This document shows positions 1-11,812 of a DNA stretch of 64,000 nucleotides, piece after piece. The stretch's first letter is position 1. Each line of letters begins with the position of its first letter. The translations under genes and the position numbers were made by a program. The notes below the pieces were generated by a model, which worked only from the letters and a program-made list of their open reading frames with translations, was not told where the DNA came from and did not search any database. Source of the stretch: Cranoglanis bouderius (Eukaryota > Chordata > Actinopteri > Siluriformes > Cranoglanididae); NCBI GenBank assembly GCA_023630585.1, contig CM042548.1, positions 9,541,027 to 9,605,026 of the forward strand, read 5' to 3'.

Positions 1-377
1 TTGTTTGCTTCAGTTGCACTACACAATGCTCCAGGAAAGATTTTTTCATGCTGAGCTAATCAAAATGACCGCAGCTGATCACAGTTGAAAGTCAAATGGC
101 TTTGTGTGCCATTGAGAAGGTGATTAGCTACACCTTATTGAGTTTACAAGTCATTTTTAGGAGGGGGGTGATCCTTTTTCCAACTCAGTGATTCTGTTTT
201 TTTATATATTTATTTTTTCTGACATGTTGGTGTTATATCTTTCACTTGGATGTTATAAGTTGCACTGAGTAAATACAGCTGGATAAAACAAAAACTGTGT
301 CCGTCTTCATTCCAGGCTGAAAAGCAACAAAATGTGATTATTTTTTTAAGGGGGGTGATTCTTTTCTATACCCACTG
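1..377. mobile_element. 3' part of a DNA transposon, cut by the window edge
   Basis: AT-rich non-coding sequence ends at 377 with CCCACTG followed by TA, the usual outer end and target site of Tc1/mariner elements. Two G-rich tracts (about 160-170 and 350-358) followed by similar wording look like internal direct repeats of a long terminal inverted repeat. No coding potential is left. The other end lies outside the window, so the family cannot be settled. Confidence 0.45.
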
Positions 378-463
378 TATTATATTTAGGGGTCCAAGCA
401 CCAAAATCAGTTCAGGCCTAATGTGTTCTATTGGTGAAATTTTCAGGAAAAGAAAAATATATA

Positions 464-1390
464 CAGTACTGTGCAAAGGTTTTAGGCAGGTGTGAAAAAA
501 TGCTGTAAAGTAAGAATGCTTTCAAAAATAGACATGTTAATAGTTTATATTTATCAATTAAGAATAAAAAAGTGAGTGAACATAAGAAATATCTACATCA
601 AATCAATATTTGGTGTGACCACCCTTTGCCTTCAAAACAGTATCAATTCATCAATTCTTCTAGGTGCACACACAGTTTTTGAAGGAACTCGGCAGGTAGG
701 CTGGCCCAAACATCTTGGATAACTAACCACAGTTCTTCTGTGGATTTAGGCAGCTTCAGTTGCTTCTCTCTCTTCATGTAATCCCAGACAGACTCGATGA
801 TGTTGAGATCAGGGCTCTGTGGGGGCCATACCAACACTTCCAGGACCCCTTGTTCTTCTTTACACTGAAGATAGTTCTTAATGACATTCGCTGTATGTTT
901 GGGGTCGTTGTCATGCTGCAGAATAAATTTGGGGCCAATCAAATGCCTCCCTGATGGTATTGCATGATGGATAAGTATCTGCCTGTACTTCTGGCACTGC
1001 TGGACATCTTCCAATTGCGAAGGGAAGTAAGCCTAATGTGTATTTCATCTGCTGCAGTAAGTTTACGGTCCTCAATGTTGCCCGTTTCTTTGTGCTTCTT
1101 CAAAAGAGCTTGGAGAGCACATCTGGAAACCCCTGTCTGCCTTGACATTTCTGCCTGGGAGAGACCTTGCTGATGCAGTATAACTACCTTCTGTCTTGCT
1201 GTCTTGCCATGGTGTATGACTTTTGACAGTAAACTGTCTTCAGCAACCTCACCTTGTTAGCAGAGTTTGGCTGTTCCTCACCCAGTTCTACACAGCTGTT
1301 TCTGTTTCAGTTAATGATTGTTTCAACCTACATATTGACTTGATGATCATTAGCACCTGTTTGGTATAATTGTTTAATCAAAAACCTAAG
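464..1390 (-). mobile_element. Tc1-like transposon remnant, internally deleted
   Basis: It starts after TA at 462 with CAGTACTGTGCAAAGG, a Tc1-type terminal repeat. Minus-strand reading frames (643-1014 and 939-1148) hold the helix-turn-helix start (SRQTGVSRCALQALLKKH) and the C-terminal catalytic part (QHDNDPKHTA ... PDLNIIE) of a DDE transposase, the two acidic residues being about 34 residues apart. The middle of the gene, including the first catalytic Asp, is missing and the halves are in different frames. The right end near 1390 (AAACCTAAG) is a truncated inverted repeat. A short piece of the same family lies at 52235-52340. Confidence 0.8.
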
Positions 1391-1689
1391 GGTGGGAGAA
1401 AAAATCGATGCATCAATGCATCACGATTCTTTCTCTAACGATTCTGAATCGATTCTCAAAAATTCAGAACCGATTCTGCATTCACTTCAAATCACGACTG
1501 TGTGCTGTAACAGTCACTTATAAGGATTACGGTACTTATGGGGGAGAGATACAACTGCGCATGTGAGAGTGCAGGTGAGAGAGCACAGAGAGAATGCAGA
1601 GAGATGGGGAGTGTGAAGAGATAGCTGCTCTCCACTTATATTTCTTTTTGTTCCATTTTATTTTGTGACTGAGTTGGTTGTTATCATCT

Positions 1690-2309
1690 TCATGCATGTG
1701 GAGGAGGTAGCGCTTTTTTCCGGACATTTCATTAAATACAGGATGAAACACTAATTCCTGTTTGCCTCGTGTCTCCTTCAAGTGAGTTATGTCTATTTTT
1801 TCCTCTTTGAGACACCTATAACATCCAACTTCCATTACAGTGCGTGCCAGAAACAGAAAAAAATTTACGTTGACAGACGCACATACGTATGCTGGCGAAT
1901 TCGTCATCATCATAGTGCTACTTCCTCCACATACATGAAGACGAGCACCATGTCGGTTGTGCCTTTGTCAGTGGATGTTCGTGGACGTCCACTTCTCGGT
2001 TGGTCCGCAACACTTCCAGTCTTTTTAAATTTGTTAGTAAGTTTGGCAACAGTGTCGTGTGTAATGTGCTTGCCATGTTTCCTGTTAAAATCCATCACCA
2101 TACAACCATACAACATAATCCGCAACCTTGCGACAGCTTCCCGATCCAGCCATGAGAATGATTTCAATATGTTCTTCTTTTGTCAAAGGCATTCTTAAAG
2201 GCTATCTGAAAAAATATATATAATATAAATAAAGTATGAAACATTTTGGAAGACATTTTGCTAAAAAGTGTTAATTTCCCCAATGTATAGAGACTTTTGG
2301 GACACCCTG
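1690..2309 (-). mobile_element. Mariner/IS630-like element with degenerate HTH transposase
   Basis: Reading on the minus strand, the element begins after TA at 2310 with CAGGGTGTCCCAAAAGTC. It then encodes an N-terminal helix-turn-helix with DFNRKHGKHITHDTVAKL and a GRPRTS linker (1910-2167), the DNA-binding half of a mariner/IS630-type transposase. There is no catalytic domain. A second short copy is at 29728-30072. The left boundary is uncertain: a 24-bp inverted repeat pairs 1692-1714 with 1915-1940, so another insertion or a rearranged end may lie inside. Confidence 0.6.
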
Positions 2310-2311
2310 TA

Positions 2312-3796
2312 CTAATCTTATATAATACGAATAGCTATTTTCTATTACTCGATGAGTAATTTTCAGGATGTTCACATACATTAATTACTTGTCAACTATA
2401 AGATCTCAGCATAAGGCAAGGAAGGAGGAGGGTGTGAAACCTGCTATCAACTGCAATCCTCAGACTGCAAGACAGCTTTAGACTTGTAACACAGACACAC
2501 ATCGGGAATGTGCAATCATGCAGCGAGGGAAGCAGAGGTGTACAGAGAACCGCTCAGCTGCCTGGGCCGCTGATAGATCTGTATTTAAACACCAGCCTGC
2601 CTTTGGTAAAGGTCATTTAACACAAAACAACTGGTCAGAGTCAGGCCAATGCTGGCAACACATACTGTAGAGAGGCAAAAGAACACATTAAAACATTTTT
2701 ACTTAACTAATTTTTGCTCAACATTTTTTTTTAATAAACGCTGGAAATAAATCTCTGAATCTATAATGGCCTATGATATTTTTGCCTCATACCACAGGTA
2801 TTGACGGCGCTGATTGTTTTTCTAAAACAGCAGCTTGTTTCTATAGTAACAGCTAATTCACAAGTACTTGTAATATATGTGATTGCTGTTATGGTCAGGT
2901 TTTCATCAATCAAGAAGAGACATTTATTGAGCATTTTTGGAACGAGTCTCCTGTATCAGTGCTTTCTGTAACATGTAACAAGCTGTTTAAGTTGTCCGAC
3001 ATGAAGTCTTCAGGATGGAGAGCTTTTCTGCTTTCTCAACATGACAAGCTGTTTTTGTTTGTTTTTTTGTATTAAGAGAGAGAGGGGGAAAGACTGGTGA
3101 GAGAATCACTATTTATAGCTGTTAAAATGTAAGTGATAAAGCAAGAAACTCAGTTGATTTGTGAATGTGTTGTTTTTTAATACATAAAAACACATATCAC
3201 ATCATATCACATATCACATCATCCTGCTGCTGATTATAATCTTCTAACAGCACACTTCGTCATGTTTTATTTCTTACACATTTAGTGTCTTAATCCCATG
3301 AAGAGTTTTATTATGATCCTGGCAAGGATCATTACAATACAGTAACTGATTTCTTTTTTGCAACATTTTTACATCAAGGAGACAAGCAATGAAGATTCTA
3401 TTATCTTTATCTAATAGCATTTATTTAGCTTATTTACATATATCACAAAAGCTTTTCCCTTCTCTTTTGTACTGATAAATATTTTAAGGATGCAGTCACC
3501 CCAGCTGCCTCCTTTTAATTTTTACTTTCAGTTTCCTTGTTATTTTTTAGCGCATCTTGTTGTCATTGTTTGTGTAAAATAAAAGTTAGCAATGTTAGCA
3601 ATGTGAGAACATCTAGTTGCTGACAAAAGCTGGATCAGAGCTAGCTAGCTTAAGTCTCAACAGACATGGTTCATTGTAGCTGAATCAACTAAACTACAGA
3701 AACTTTAGTTAGCCCCAAAGTAAAACACAAGCAGCAATAATTCACTTCTGGGAGATCAATTTGACTATCATTCTGCAAAACAGTATTGACTGTATG
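2312..3796. other. igsf9b intron 1, no recognisable feature
   Basis: AT-rich non-coding sequence with short A and T runs and no long reading frame. It falls inside the first intron of igsf9b. I see no exon, RNA gene or bounded repeat here. Confidence 0.5.
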
Positions 3797-3798
3797 TA

Positions 3799-5006
3799 CA
3801 GTCCCCTCTGAAAGTATTGGAACAGCAAGGCCAATTCTTTTGTTTTTGCTATACATTGAAGACATTTGGATTTCTTTTCAAAACATGAATATGAAACGAT
3901 AGATCAGACTTTCAGCTGTCATTTCCTGGCACCTTTGGCAGCAGACCACCCAATTTTTAGGTGAGCAAAAGTATTGGTAACAGACAGTCTTAACGTAAAT
4001 TTTACTTAAATAACACTTAGTATTTGCTTGCAATAACTGCATCAAGCTGGAGATCCACTGACATCACCAAACTGTTGCATTCTTCTTTTGTGATGCTTTT
4101 CCAGGCTTGTACCACAGCTTTCAATTGTTGTTTGTTTGTTTGTTTGTTTTAGGGGGGTTTCTCCCTTTAGTCTCCTCTTCAGGAGGTGAAATGCATACTC
4201 AACTGGGTTAAGGTCTGGTGATTGACTTGCGCAGTCTAAAGCCTTCCACATTTTTCAGCCTGATAAAGTCCTTTGTTGTGTTGGCAGATAAAGTCCTTTG
4301 TTTGAGTCCATGTCTTGCTGCATGGTAAAGTTCCTCCCGATTAATCTGGATGCATGTCTCTGAAAATTGGCAGACAAAATGTTCCTGTACACTTCTGAAT
4401 TCATTCTGCTGCTACCATCATGACATACATCATCGAAATAAAAATTTGTGAGAAGCAACCATGCCAGCCCAAGCCATGACACTACCTCCACCATGCTTCA
4501 CAGATTAGCTCATGTGTTTGGAATCATGAGCAGATCCTTTCTTTCTCCACATTTTGGCCTTCCCATCACCTTGAAAGTGGTTAATCTTGGTTCCAGAACT
4601 TTTGTGGCTCATCTCTGTATTTCTGTGTGATGCCCAATGTATGTGCAATGACTCTGGCTTCATTTTCTCCAATAGAGAGCTCTCTGGTCTTCATGTTGCT
4701 TCATCCTTTTTAACAACCAAGAATAGATAATCAGAGCTATTAACTGTTTAAACAATCGATCTAACAGAGCACACCTGGGCAACAAGAAACACTTGTCAGT
4801 CGCATGTTCCAATATTTTTGATCACTCGAACAGTTGGTGGGCTCAAATGAAAAGTACCATGTTTAACACATCTAGATGTAAATATCAAGAAATGAATATT
4901 CTGATCTATCATTTTTTTGTTTGTTTATCTCTCACCCAAATGTCTTCACAGTATAGCAAAAGCAAAACAACTGGCTTTGCCGTTCCAATACTTTCAGAGG
5001 GGACTG
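3799..5006 (-). mobile_element. Tc1-like transposon, both ends present, transposase decayed
   Basis: The ends are clear: TA then CAGTCCCCTCTGAAAGTATT at 3799, and its inverse ending CAGAGGGGACTG before TA at 5007. Minus-strand fragments at 4042-4251 (SQSPDLNPVEYAFHLLKRRLKGE, around the catalytic acid) and 4255-4494 (NFTMQQDMDSNKG, second Asp) are recognisable Tc1 transposase pieces in different frames. The copy is dead but structurally bounded, 1208 bp. Confidence 0.85.
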
Positions 5007-5034
5007 TATTTGGAAAACTGACTGATAAATACAG

Positions 5035-5275
5035 ACACACTTCTCCCTGTGATACAGCGTGTAGCCTTATCGCCTCACAGTTCAAGGGTCCCTGGTTCAA
5101 TCCTGAGCTTGGGTTACTGTCTGTATGGAGTTTCACATGTTCTCTCCATGTCTGCATGGGTTTCCTCCGGGTTCCCTGGTTTTCTCCCACCTTCCAGAAA
5201 CATGCCACTATGTGGAATAGCTATTCTAAAATGTGTGTGCATGGTACCCTGTAATGGACTGGGTTGCCCAGTGTT
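5035..5275 (+). mobile_element. tRNA-derived SINE, Mermaid-like, subfamily 2
   Basis: A degenerate promoter box (CCTGGTTCAATCCTGAG, B-box like) is followed by the body common to fish Mermaid-type SINEs (TTCTCCATGTCTGCATGGG, TTTCCTCCGGGTTCCCTGG). The 3' tail is worn. Related copies lie at 6280, 10266, 12362 and 22285. Confidence 0.65.
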
Positions 5276-6279
5276 TATATTAAGTTATGCACCTTAAAGC
5301 ATATTATTCTGTAAGTATTATGAATTTTCTGTTACTACACTGAAACTAATAGAAAAGGTATGTAGTTATGAAAAGTCTGGGTCTGCCATCGGGTCCAGGC
5401 AGTTTAATGGTTTAACTACTGAGGCAACAAATATGTCATTTTTGTCAAAATCCGATTAACTGAAAAATTCTGTTGCCATCAAAATTTATCTCCAGAATAC
5501 TTGTTTTCATAGTAAATGGAAGTATTTACGCCTTGCTTCCTTTGGTATGATGATGTAAGCCTGAACCTGATGGCAAGCTGTAGGAGTTTATGAGGTTAAG
5601 TGATCAGAGCTAGAGCATCCTATGATATCTCTCTAATCATCTGTGTGATTTACCTAAAACTGACACAGAGAGACAAAAGAGGGGAGAGGTCGAATTTTTC
5701 TTGCATTACTTATCACCCATATTTTCATTTAAATTCATATCTACCTAAACCATTAGTAATATATATTGAAAAGGGCACTTCTGACTACAGCATAAGGCCA
5801 AATACCCAAGCAGCCAGAGCCCACATGCTGGCTGACTAACTTTCATATTCAGAAATGAGAGCCTACGCTCCTCAAGAATTCTATTAGTATGCTCACTTTA
5901 GAGGTCACGTTTTATTAAACTTGAGCCAAATTGTGTCAAGATTGCATCATAGACATTACAATATCTTCTTCAACACAGTAACTTCAGCACAGGATGAAAA
6001 ATAAAGTTAGTAGAGTAGTACAGACACCTCAGGGACACCAGATGGTCACTAAGTCCTTTGAAAACGCAAGACATGGTCATTTTAGCAGGGTCACTGATGT
6101 CCATCTGATAGAATGCGCACTCTGCTCTCGTCCCATGAACTCACCCCATCTGGAGCCTGGTGTCCCTGAACTCCCCAATCTGTTTCCAGCCTCAGCATGC
6201 GCTGTACAGCACAATACATTTACTAGTCTGTTCCAGGCACTGGTTTGGAAAGAATTTGTCCCATTTTGGACATTATTGT
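5276..6279. other. igsf9b intron 1, mostly unassigned
   Basis: Non-coding. The first 150 bases resemble 24175-24330 (shared CTTAAAGCATATTATTC and a 'TTTAATGG(G)TT' end), so a dispersed repeat adjoins the SINE. The rest shows nothing I can name. Confidence 0.4.
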
Positions 6280-6610
6280 TATTTGTGTGTGTAGCGTTGC
6301 CACGTCACAGCTCCAGGCTCACTGATTCAATCCTGATCTGAGTTCAGGTTATCGTCTATTAGTTCCTCATGTTCTCCCTGTGTCTGCACGGGTTTCCTCC
6401 AGGTTCTCCGGATTCCACCCACCTCCCAAAAACATGCTACGCTAAAATGCTCATGGGTATGAATGTGTGTGTACATGGTGCTCTGTGATGGACTGGCACC
6501 TCATCCAGCATGTATTCCCAACTTGTGTCCATTATTTCAAGGACAGGCTCTGGATCCACCAGCACCCTGACCAGAACAAAGTGATTACTGATGTATGAAT
6601 GAAGGAAGGA
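6280..6610 (+). mobile_element. tRNA-derived SINE, Mermaid-like, subfamily 2
   Basis: The B-box-like GATTCAATCCTGA at about 6323 is followed by the same body as at 5035 (TGTCTGCACGGGTTTCCTCC) and ends in a GAAGGAAGGAAG simple repeat, which serves as the 3' tail. Confidence 0.65.
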
Positions 6611-6704
6611 AGGAAGAAAGGAAGGATGGAATAAATTAATGAATTGATGAATTAATTAATGATTAAATGTTACAGAATTATGGCGACAACTGAATTCTAT
6701 ATAT

Positions 6705-8225
6705 ACACACGCACTGCCTACTTTAGGAACTCCTGCTCATTCATTCATTTATCCAAATAGCCAATCACGTGGGAGTCGTGAATGCATAAAATCATGCAGA
6801 TACAGGTCAAGAGATTAAATTAATGTTCACATCAAACATCGGAATGAGGGAAAATCATCGCCTGATCTTTTTCCGATCTTTAACTTTCCCGTTTCAGTGA
6901 GCCTGCACGCACTGTAGTGTCAGATTCCTGTTCTTGGCTGACAGGAGTGGAACCTGACGTGGATTTCTGCCATTGTATCCCAACCAGGGGTGTTAAATGG
7001 ACAGTTAATCATCCGGGGCTGAGCCCAGATTCTTCTCCATCAAAAAAAAAAAAAAAACGTTTAAAAACGTACTTCTAAATAGACTGCATTTTTTTCTTGC
7101 ATTTTTTTCTTGCATTTTTTTCCAGCTCAGCTAGTAGTCTAGAATTTTGTTTTATAGAAGCTGAGGTAACTTAGCTGTCAATGTATGACATAATCAGAAT
7201 CATAAAACTTGCCTCGAGTGTTTGGAGTTGGATTTATCATAAAACTTGTTCGGGTGTCACTGTTTGTAGGACTACCAGACCGATAAAATATAAAACCTTT
7301 CTAACCAGACTAGTTTGGTGTTGCTAGCCAAGGGGAGGCACAACTAAGCTATCATTGTATGGGTTTAGCTGCTACAGTGCCATGCAAAGTACGTTAGCTG
7401 TCCTTATGCTCTGCTCATATCATGTTCACGTAAACTGGAACTCATATAAACATTTACACACCTTGTTATCCTGGCTCAGCATAAGACTATGTTAGTGTTT
7501 CAGTTTCAACCCCTTTACTTTAATTTTTTTTTTTTTTAAATAATAATTTATTCCCCTCACACTGACTGTGAGCTAGCGCTTGCCAGAATTGAGACCTGGC
7601 AGAAAATAAGACACAAGTATTTCCACGTATTTTCCTGCAAACCCTGTCTGATTGGTCTCGCCTCCGTTCACTAAAGATATAAAATTACAACACTGCCATC
7701 TTCTTTAACTGACGTTCAGTTACGTAGTGACAAACAGCTCCAAGTGGAGAATTATTTGGGGCTAAAGAAAAAATCTTCGGGGGTGCAGCCCCAAATTCCC
7801 AGGCCAGGTTACGCCCCTGATCCCAACCACCTCAAGGTTCGACATGTTGTTCATTCTGAGATGCTTTTCCGCTCAGCATGGTTGTAAAGAGTGGTTATTT
7901 GAGTTACTGTAGACTTCCTGTCAGCTTGAACCTGTCTGGCCATTCTCCTCTGACCTCATCAACAAGGCATTTCCACCCTCACTCACTGGATATTTTTTTT
8001 GTTTTTTGCACCATTTTGTGTAAACACTACAAACTGTTGTGTGTGAAAATCCCAAGAGATCAGCAATTTCTAAAATACTCAAACCAGGCACCATCAAAGT
8101 CACTGAGATCACATTTTCCCACATTTTGATGTTTAATGTGAGCATTAGCTAAAGCTCTTGACCTGTATCTGCATGATTTTATGCACTGCTCATCAGCCAG
8201 TGAGTGTATATAGATTATACATGGA
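6705..8225 (-). mobile_element. Tc1-like transposon split by a hAT insertion
   Basis: The left part (6705-6984) and right part (7820-8225) share inverted wording: both carry 'CATAAAATCATGCAGATACAGG' or its inverse near the outside. The right part reads on the minus strand (7921-8145) as a Tc1 transposase start: [24 protein letters not shown], a helix-turn-helix, preceded by a decayed DLCD-like N terminus. The catalytic core is lost. The interruption at 6985-7819 is a separate element with its own target duplication. Another fragment of this family is at 36755-37165. Confidence 0.75.
6985..7819. mobile_element. Non-autonomous hAT-like element with 8-bp target duplication
   Basis: The ends are CAGGGGTGTTAAATGG on the left and the inverse of CAGGGGCGTAACCTGG on the right. 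The bases just outside are ATCCCAAC on both sides (6977-6984 and 7820-7827), an exact 8-bp duplication as made by hAT transposases. The 835-bp interior has no transposase frame. It sits inside the Tc1-like element at 6705-8225, so it is the younger insertion. Confidence 0.85.
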
Positions 8226-9189
8226 AAGCATCCAGACAGGATGTGCAGTTTCCGCTCCGTAATGCATGTAAAGGCATTTGATTACATTTATAGCTAAAAC
8301 TGATGACAGCAGAACAAATCCTTAGCAGGAAATGCGGTCTTTAGCAAAACACAGCAGGGCCTCAACCACTTTCTCTACATTAGATTAATCTATGATAAGC
8401 TCTGCACACAGGACAGCAGATTCCCAAAGCAGCTCACTGAGAGCATTACCTTTATAACATTACACGTGCAATGTGGTAAATTATACAACAAGCACAATAG
8501 AGCATGGAAATTTCGTATCCCTACCCTACAGGTAATACAGTCGTTTCCCTTTAAAAGAAGATAATGTGTGAAAATGAATATCACACAGTAGGGTTAAAAT
8601 GATAACACATTCAGATGTGGAGGAGTTTCTACAGAGGTGTGCAGGTCTAGGCTTAGCACACAGACACCGAGTGCAGTTCAGTATCTGTAAGCAGATTGCT
8701 GAATATTTAATAGATCTGAAGGAGACAGCACGGGCCACAGTCACACAACTCCAGCTGACGGAGGGCTAAGAGAGGCGGAAAGTAAGGTGAGAGAGCGAGA
8801 GGAGGCAGAGAGAGAGAGAGAGAGAGAGAGAGCACAGTGGCTGTGTGCCCAAGTCTGTGACGAGCTAGTGTCTCAGCTCAAGCTTGTATGCATAGCTATA
8901 ACTCGAACTCAGACTGTACTGAGTGCTGCAATAAGCCATACTGAGAGACATATTTGCAAGTGACCAAATAGACAGACCGGGACCACCTAAAAATATTGAA
9001 TATTTCCCTAATTCGCAATAGAAGATTCATTTTGGGCAGCTGAGAGAAATAATAATATTTGAAATAACCAACTGTGAATACATCAAATTTTGGGGGGACC
9101 AGTAAAAAGGAGGGTGATATGATAATATAATATCGATAAAAAGTGCGATAAATGATGTCACAATTCGCTTTTCTAACATATCACGATAT
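8226..9189. other. igsf9b intron 1, unassigned, with a short (AG)n
   Basis: Non-coding. An AG repeat of about 25 bases lies at 8808-8832. No exon or bounded transposon was recognised. Confidence 0.4.
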
Positions 9190-9502
9190 CCATCCATCCA
9201 TCCATTTTCTGTGCCACTTATCCGACACAGGGTCGCGGGGAGCCTGGAGCCTAACCCAGGGGACTCGGGGCATGAGGACGGGGTGCCAATCCATTGCAGT
9301 GCACAATCACACACACATTCACACACTACGGAAAATTTTGAGATGCATGTCTTTGGACTGGAGAGGAAACCGGAGTACCTGGAGGAAACCCCCGAAGCAC
9401 AGGGAGAACATGCAAACTCCGCACACACAGGGCGGAGGAATCAAGCCCCCAACCCCGGAGGTGTGAGGCAAACGAGCTAACCACTACGTCACCTCGCCCC
9501 CC
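9190..9502 (-). mobile_element. tRNA-derived SINE, Mermaid-like, subfamily 1
   Basis: On the minus strand it starts with the tRNA-like head (GGGGGCGAGGTGACGTAGTGG, A-box like, and a worn B box) and ends in a (GGAT)n tail seen here as CATCCATCCATCCA at 9191. The body (GGGTCGCGGGGAGCCTGG, CTTTGGACTGGAGAGG) is shared with the copies at 22745, 24386, 31228 and 38288. Confidence 0.75.
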
Positions 9503-10265
9503 TGACCCCCCACCCCCACCCCCACACACACACACTTTTTTTTTTTCATTACACATACTTACTGGACACATCTGATTTGATTTTAAATTTCTTGTGCTTA
9601 ATCTTTAGAATTATACAATGATTACATTGTAAAATGATTGCAAGTATGTTTTTTAGACTTTCTCCAATAGCAGATGGGGTAAAACTACTAGAAGGGATAG
9701 ATAAAAATCTAAAAAAAAGGGATAGATAAAACTCTATCCAGATAGATTACAGTTTATCAGCCAGGAACTACTGGATCCAGATTTATTGATTTACTGTGCT
9801 TGATAATAGGAAATAAAATCTATCCTGAAGGGAAAAAAAGAACTTCAGGAAATGCAGTGTGTGTTACAGTATTACAGTCTCTACAGTTCTCTGTTCCATA
9901 CCGCTGCATTTGTGCTTGATTTACAACCTGATAAATTCTTGGGGAAAAAAGGTTACTGAGAGTTACTGCAGAAAATGAAAAGCCGGCTGCTCTTGTTCTA
10001 ATGGACACGTCACCTCAGAAGGCTGTAGGTCAAACATGCACTGCTTGGCAAGCTGGTGAAGGAGCTCGCTTTGCCAAGGGTGTGCATTATCAGCAATCAG
10101 ACAGCTGTGTGAATACCTCCGTCCTTAGCTGTCCATGAGCCGTGTCTCTCCTTATCTTGGTTCATTCATATGTGTTCAGCAAGTCACCTGATTTTAACTA
10201 CCGAGGGGCATAAAAAAAAATCAATGAATTGAGAAACCTATTGGCGTCAGACTTGATTCCCAGGT
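9503..10265. other. igsf9b intron 1, unassigned
   Basis: C-rich and CA-rich bases at 9500-9535 follow the SINE head. The rest is non-coding with a small repeated 'GGGATAGATAAAA' pair at about 9694-9735. Nothing else can be named. Confidence 0.35.
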
Positions 10266-10560
10266 CATTCATTTCATTCATTCATCTTCAGTAACAGTTT
10301 TATCCGGGTCAGAGTCGTGGTGGATCCAGAGTCTATCCCAGGAAACACTGGGTGTGATGCAGGAATACACTCTGGAGGGATGCCAGTCCATCACAGGGCG
10401 TGATACACACACATATTCACACATTGGGGCAATTTAGCATAGCCAATCCACCTACTAGCATGTTTTGGGAGAGGAAAACCCGTGAAGCCCATGTAAACAC
10501 AGGGAGAACATGCGAAACACAGCACAGACAGTCATCCGAGCTCAAGACTGAAGACCATGC
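10266..10560 (-). mobile_element. tRNA-derived SINE, Mermaid-like, subfamily 2
   Basis: The tail is a CATTCATTCATTCAT repeat and the body (GGAATACACTCTGGAGGG, CCAGTCCATCACAGGGCG) matches the copies at 12362 and 22285. The head near 10550 is degraded. Confidence 0.65.
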
Positions 10561-10772
10561 CACCATGAGAAAATTTTTTTACATTTATGTGCAAACACAG
10601 GCTTCTACAGGTATGACGTGACATGTGACTCATTGTAACAAGTATCTGACTGAACTTTTCTGCGCATAAAATGACTGAACTCACTGTTTTATTCAGTATA
10701 AAATAACTAAACCCATTGCTTTTGAAGAGCTTTTTTAAACATTGTAGCAGTGGTTTGTTTGCAAAACTAAAT

Positions 10773-11806
10773 TACGGAGCCCGCAAAGTCACCTGTAGGA
10801 GAAAAAAAAAACAATCCGTGGTGACGGTTTTGCAATTCGTCCCCTCGGTTTACAAACCGTACTCACGAATTCTTAAACTGTTCCCTCGGTTCAACAAATC
10901 GTGCCCACGGATTAATAAACCGTACCCACGAGTTCCCAATCCGTGCTCTCAGATTTGTAAACCATACCTTCAGTTTTTGCAATCCGTACCCACAAAGTCG
11001 TAAACCGTACCCACGCTTTCGCAATCACGGATTCAACTGATTTTATGACCAACAGCTGGTGCAATTTCGCTTAGATTCCTGCTTTCCAAGCTTCCTTACG
11101 GATATTATCATCAATTATGAAATTATATTTTCTTCCACTAAAACATTTTTATTAATTTCTTTACTGTATGTGAGGCTGAATTGTCTTCTCAACAAAATGT
11201 CAGGATTAGATGCATGTAACAGGCTTCTTTGGTTAATATGTTATTATTAAATAACTATATAAAATTGCATTCAGCCAGAGAGCAAAGGAATGACAATATA
11301 ATATGTACATTATTCGTTTTGTATTGCTTTTTGTCTGCTCCTCTCGAAACGCTGACACAGTCACATCATCCAACTCTCTAATGTTTTTTTAGAAAATTCA
11401 GGGAATTCTCCAGTTTGAAAAATAAAGTTTAAACACACAATGCAATGTATCCCTGCACCTAAACCATAGGTGAGGTGGCCCGGTTGAATCAGCCGGCACA
11501 GACTGGGGGAGGGGCCACAAATCCGTGAGTACAGTTTACAATCCCGTGGGAAAGGATTGCGAAAGCGTGGGTACGGTTTATGACTTTGTGGGTTCGGATT
11601 GCAAAAACTGGACGTACGGTTTACAAATCTGAGAACACGGATTGGGAACTCGTGGGTACGGTTTATTAATCCGTGGGCACCATTTGTTAAATCGAAGGTA
11701 CAGTTTAAGAATTCATGAGTACGGTTTATAAACTGAGGGGACGAGTTGCAAAACTGTCGCCACGGATCGTTTTTTTTCTCCAACAAGTGACTTCCCGAGC
11801 TCCGTA
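10773..11806. mobile_element. Foldback-type element with terminal repeats made of 21-bp tandem units
   Basis: Outer ends are TACGGAGCCCG at 10773 and its inverse ending CGAGCTCCGTA at 11806, both followed or preceded by CTAAAT (10767-10772 and 11807-11812), a 6-bp duplication. Each arm (about 10773-11035 and 11515-11806) is an imperfect inverted copy of the other. Inside the arms the sequence is a run of about ten 21-bp units around the core CCGTACCCACG, in the same order from the outside inwards in both arms. The 480-bp centre has no convincing protein. The layout recalls foldback elements. I do not recognise the superfamily; the two reading frames across the arms are only periodic translation of the units. 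Confidence 0.75.
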
Positions 11807-11812
11807 CTAAAT

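Noticed and set aside
10800..11030. CRISPR-like array of short direct repeats
   Set aside because: The units are contiguous with no unique spacers and the context is an animal genome.
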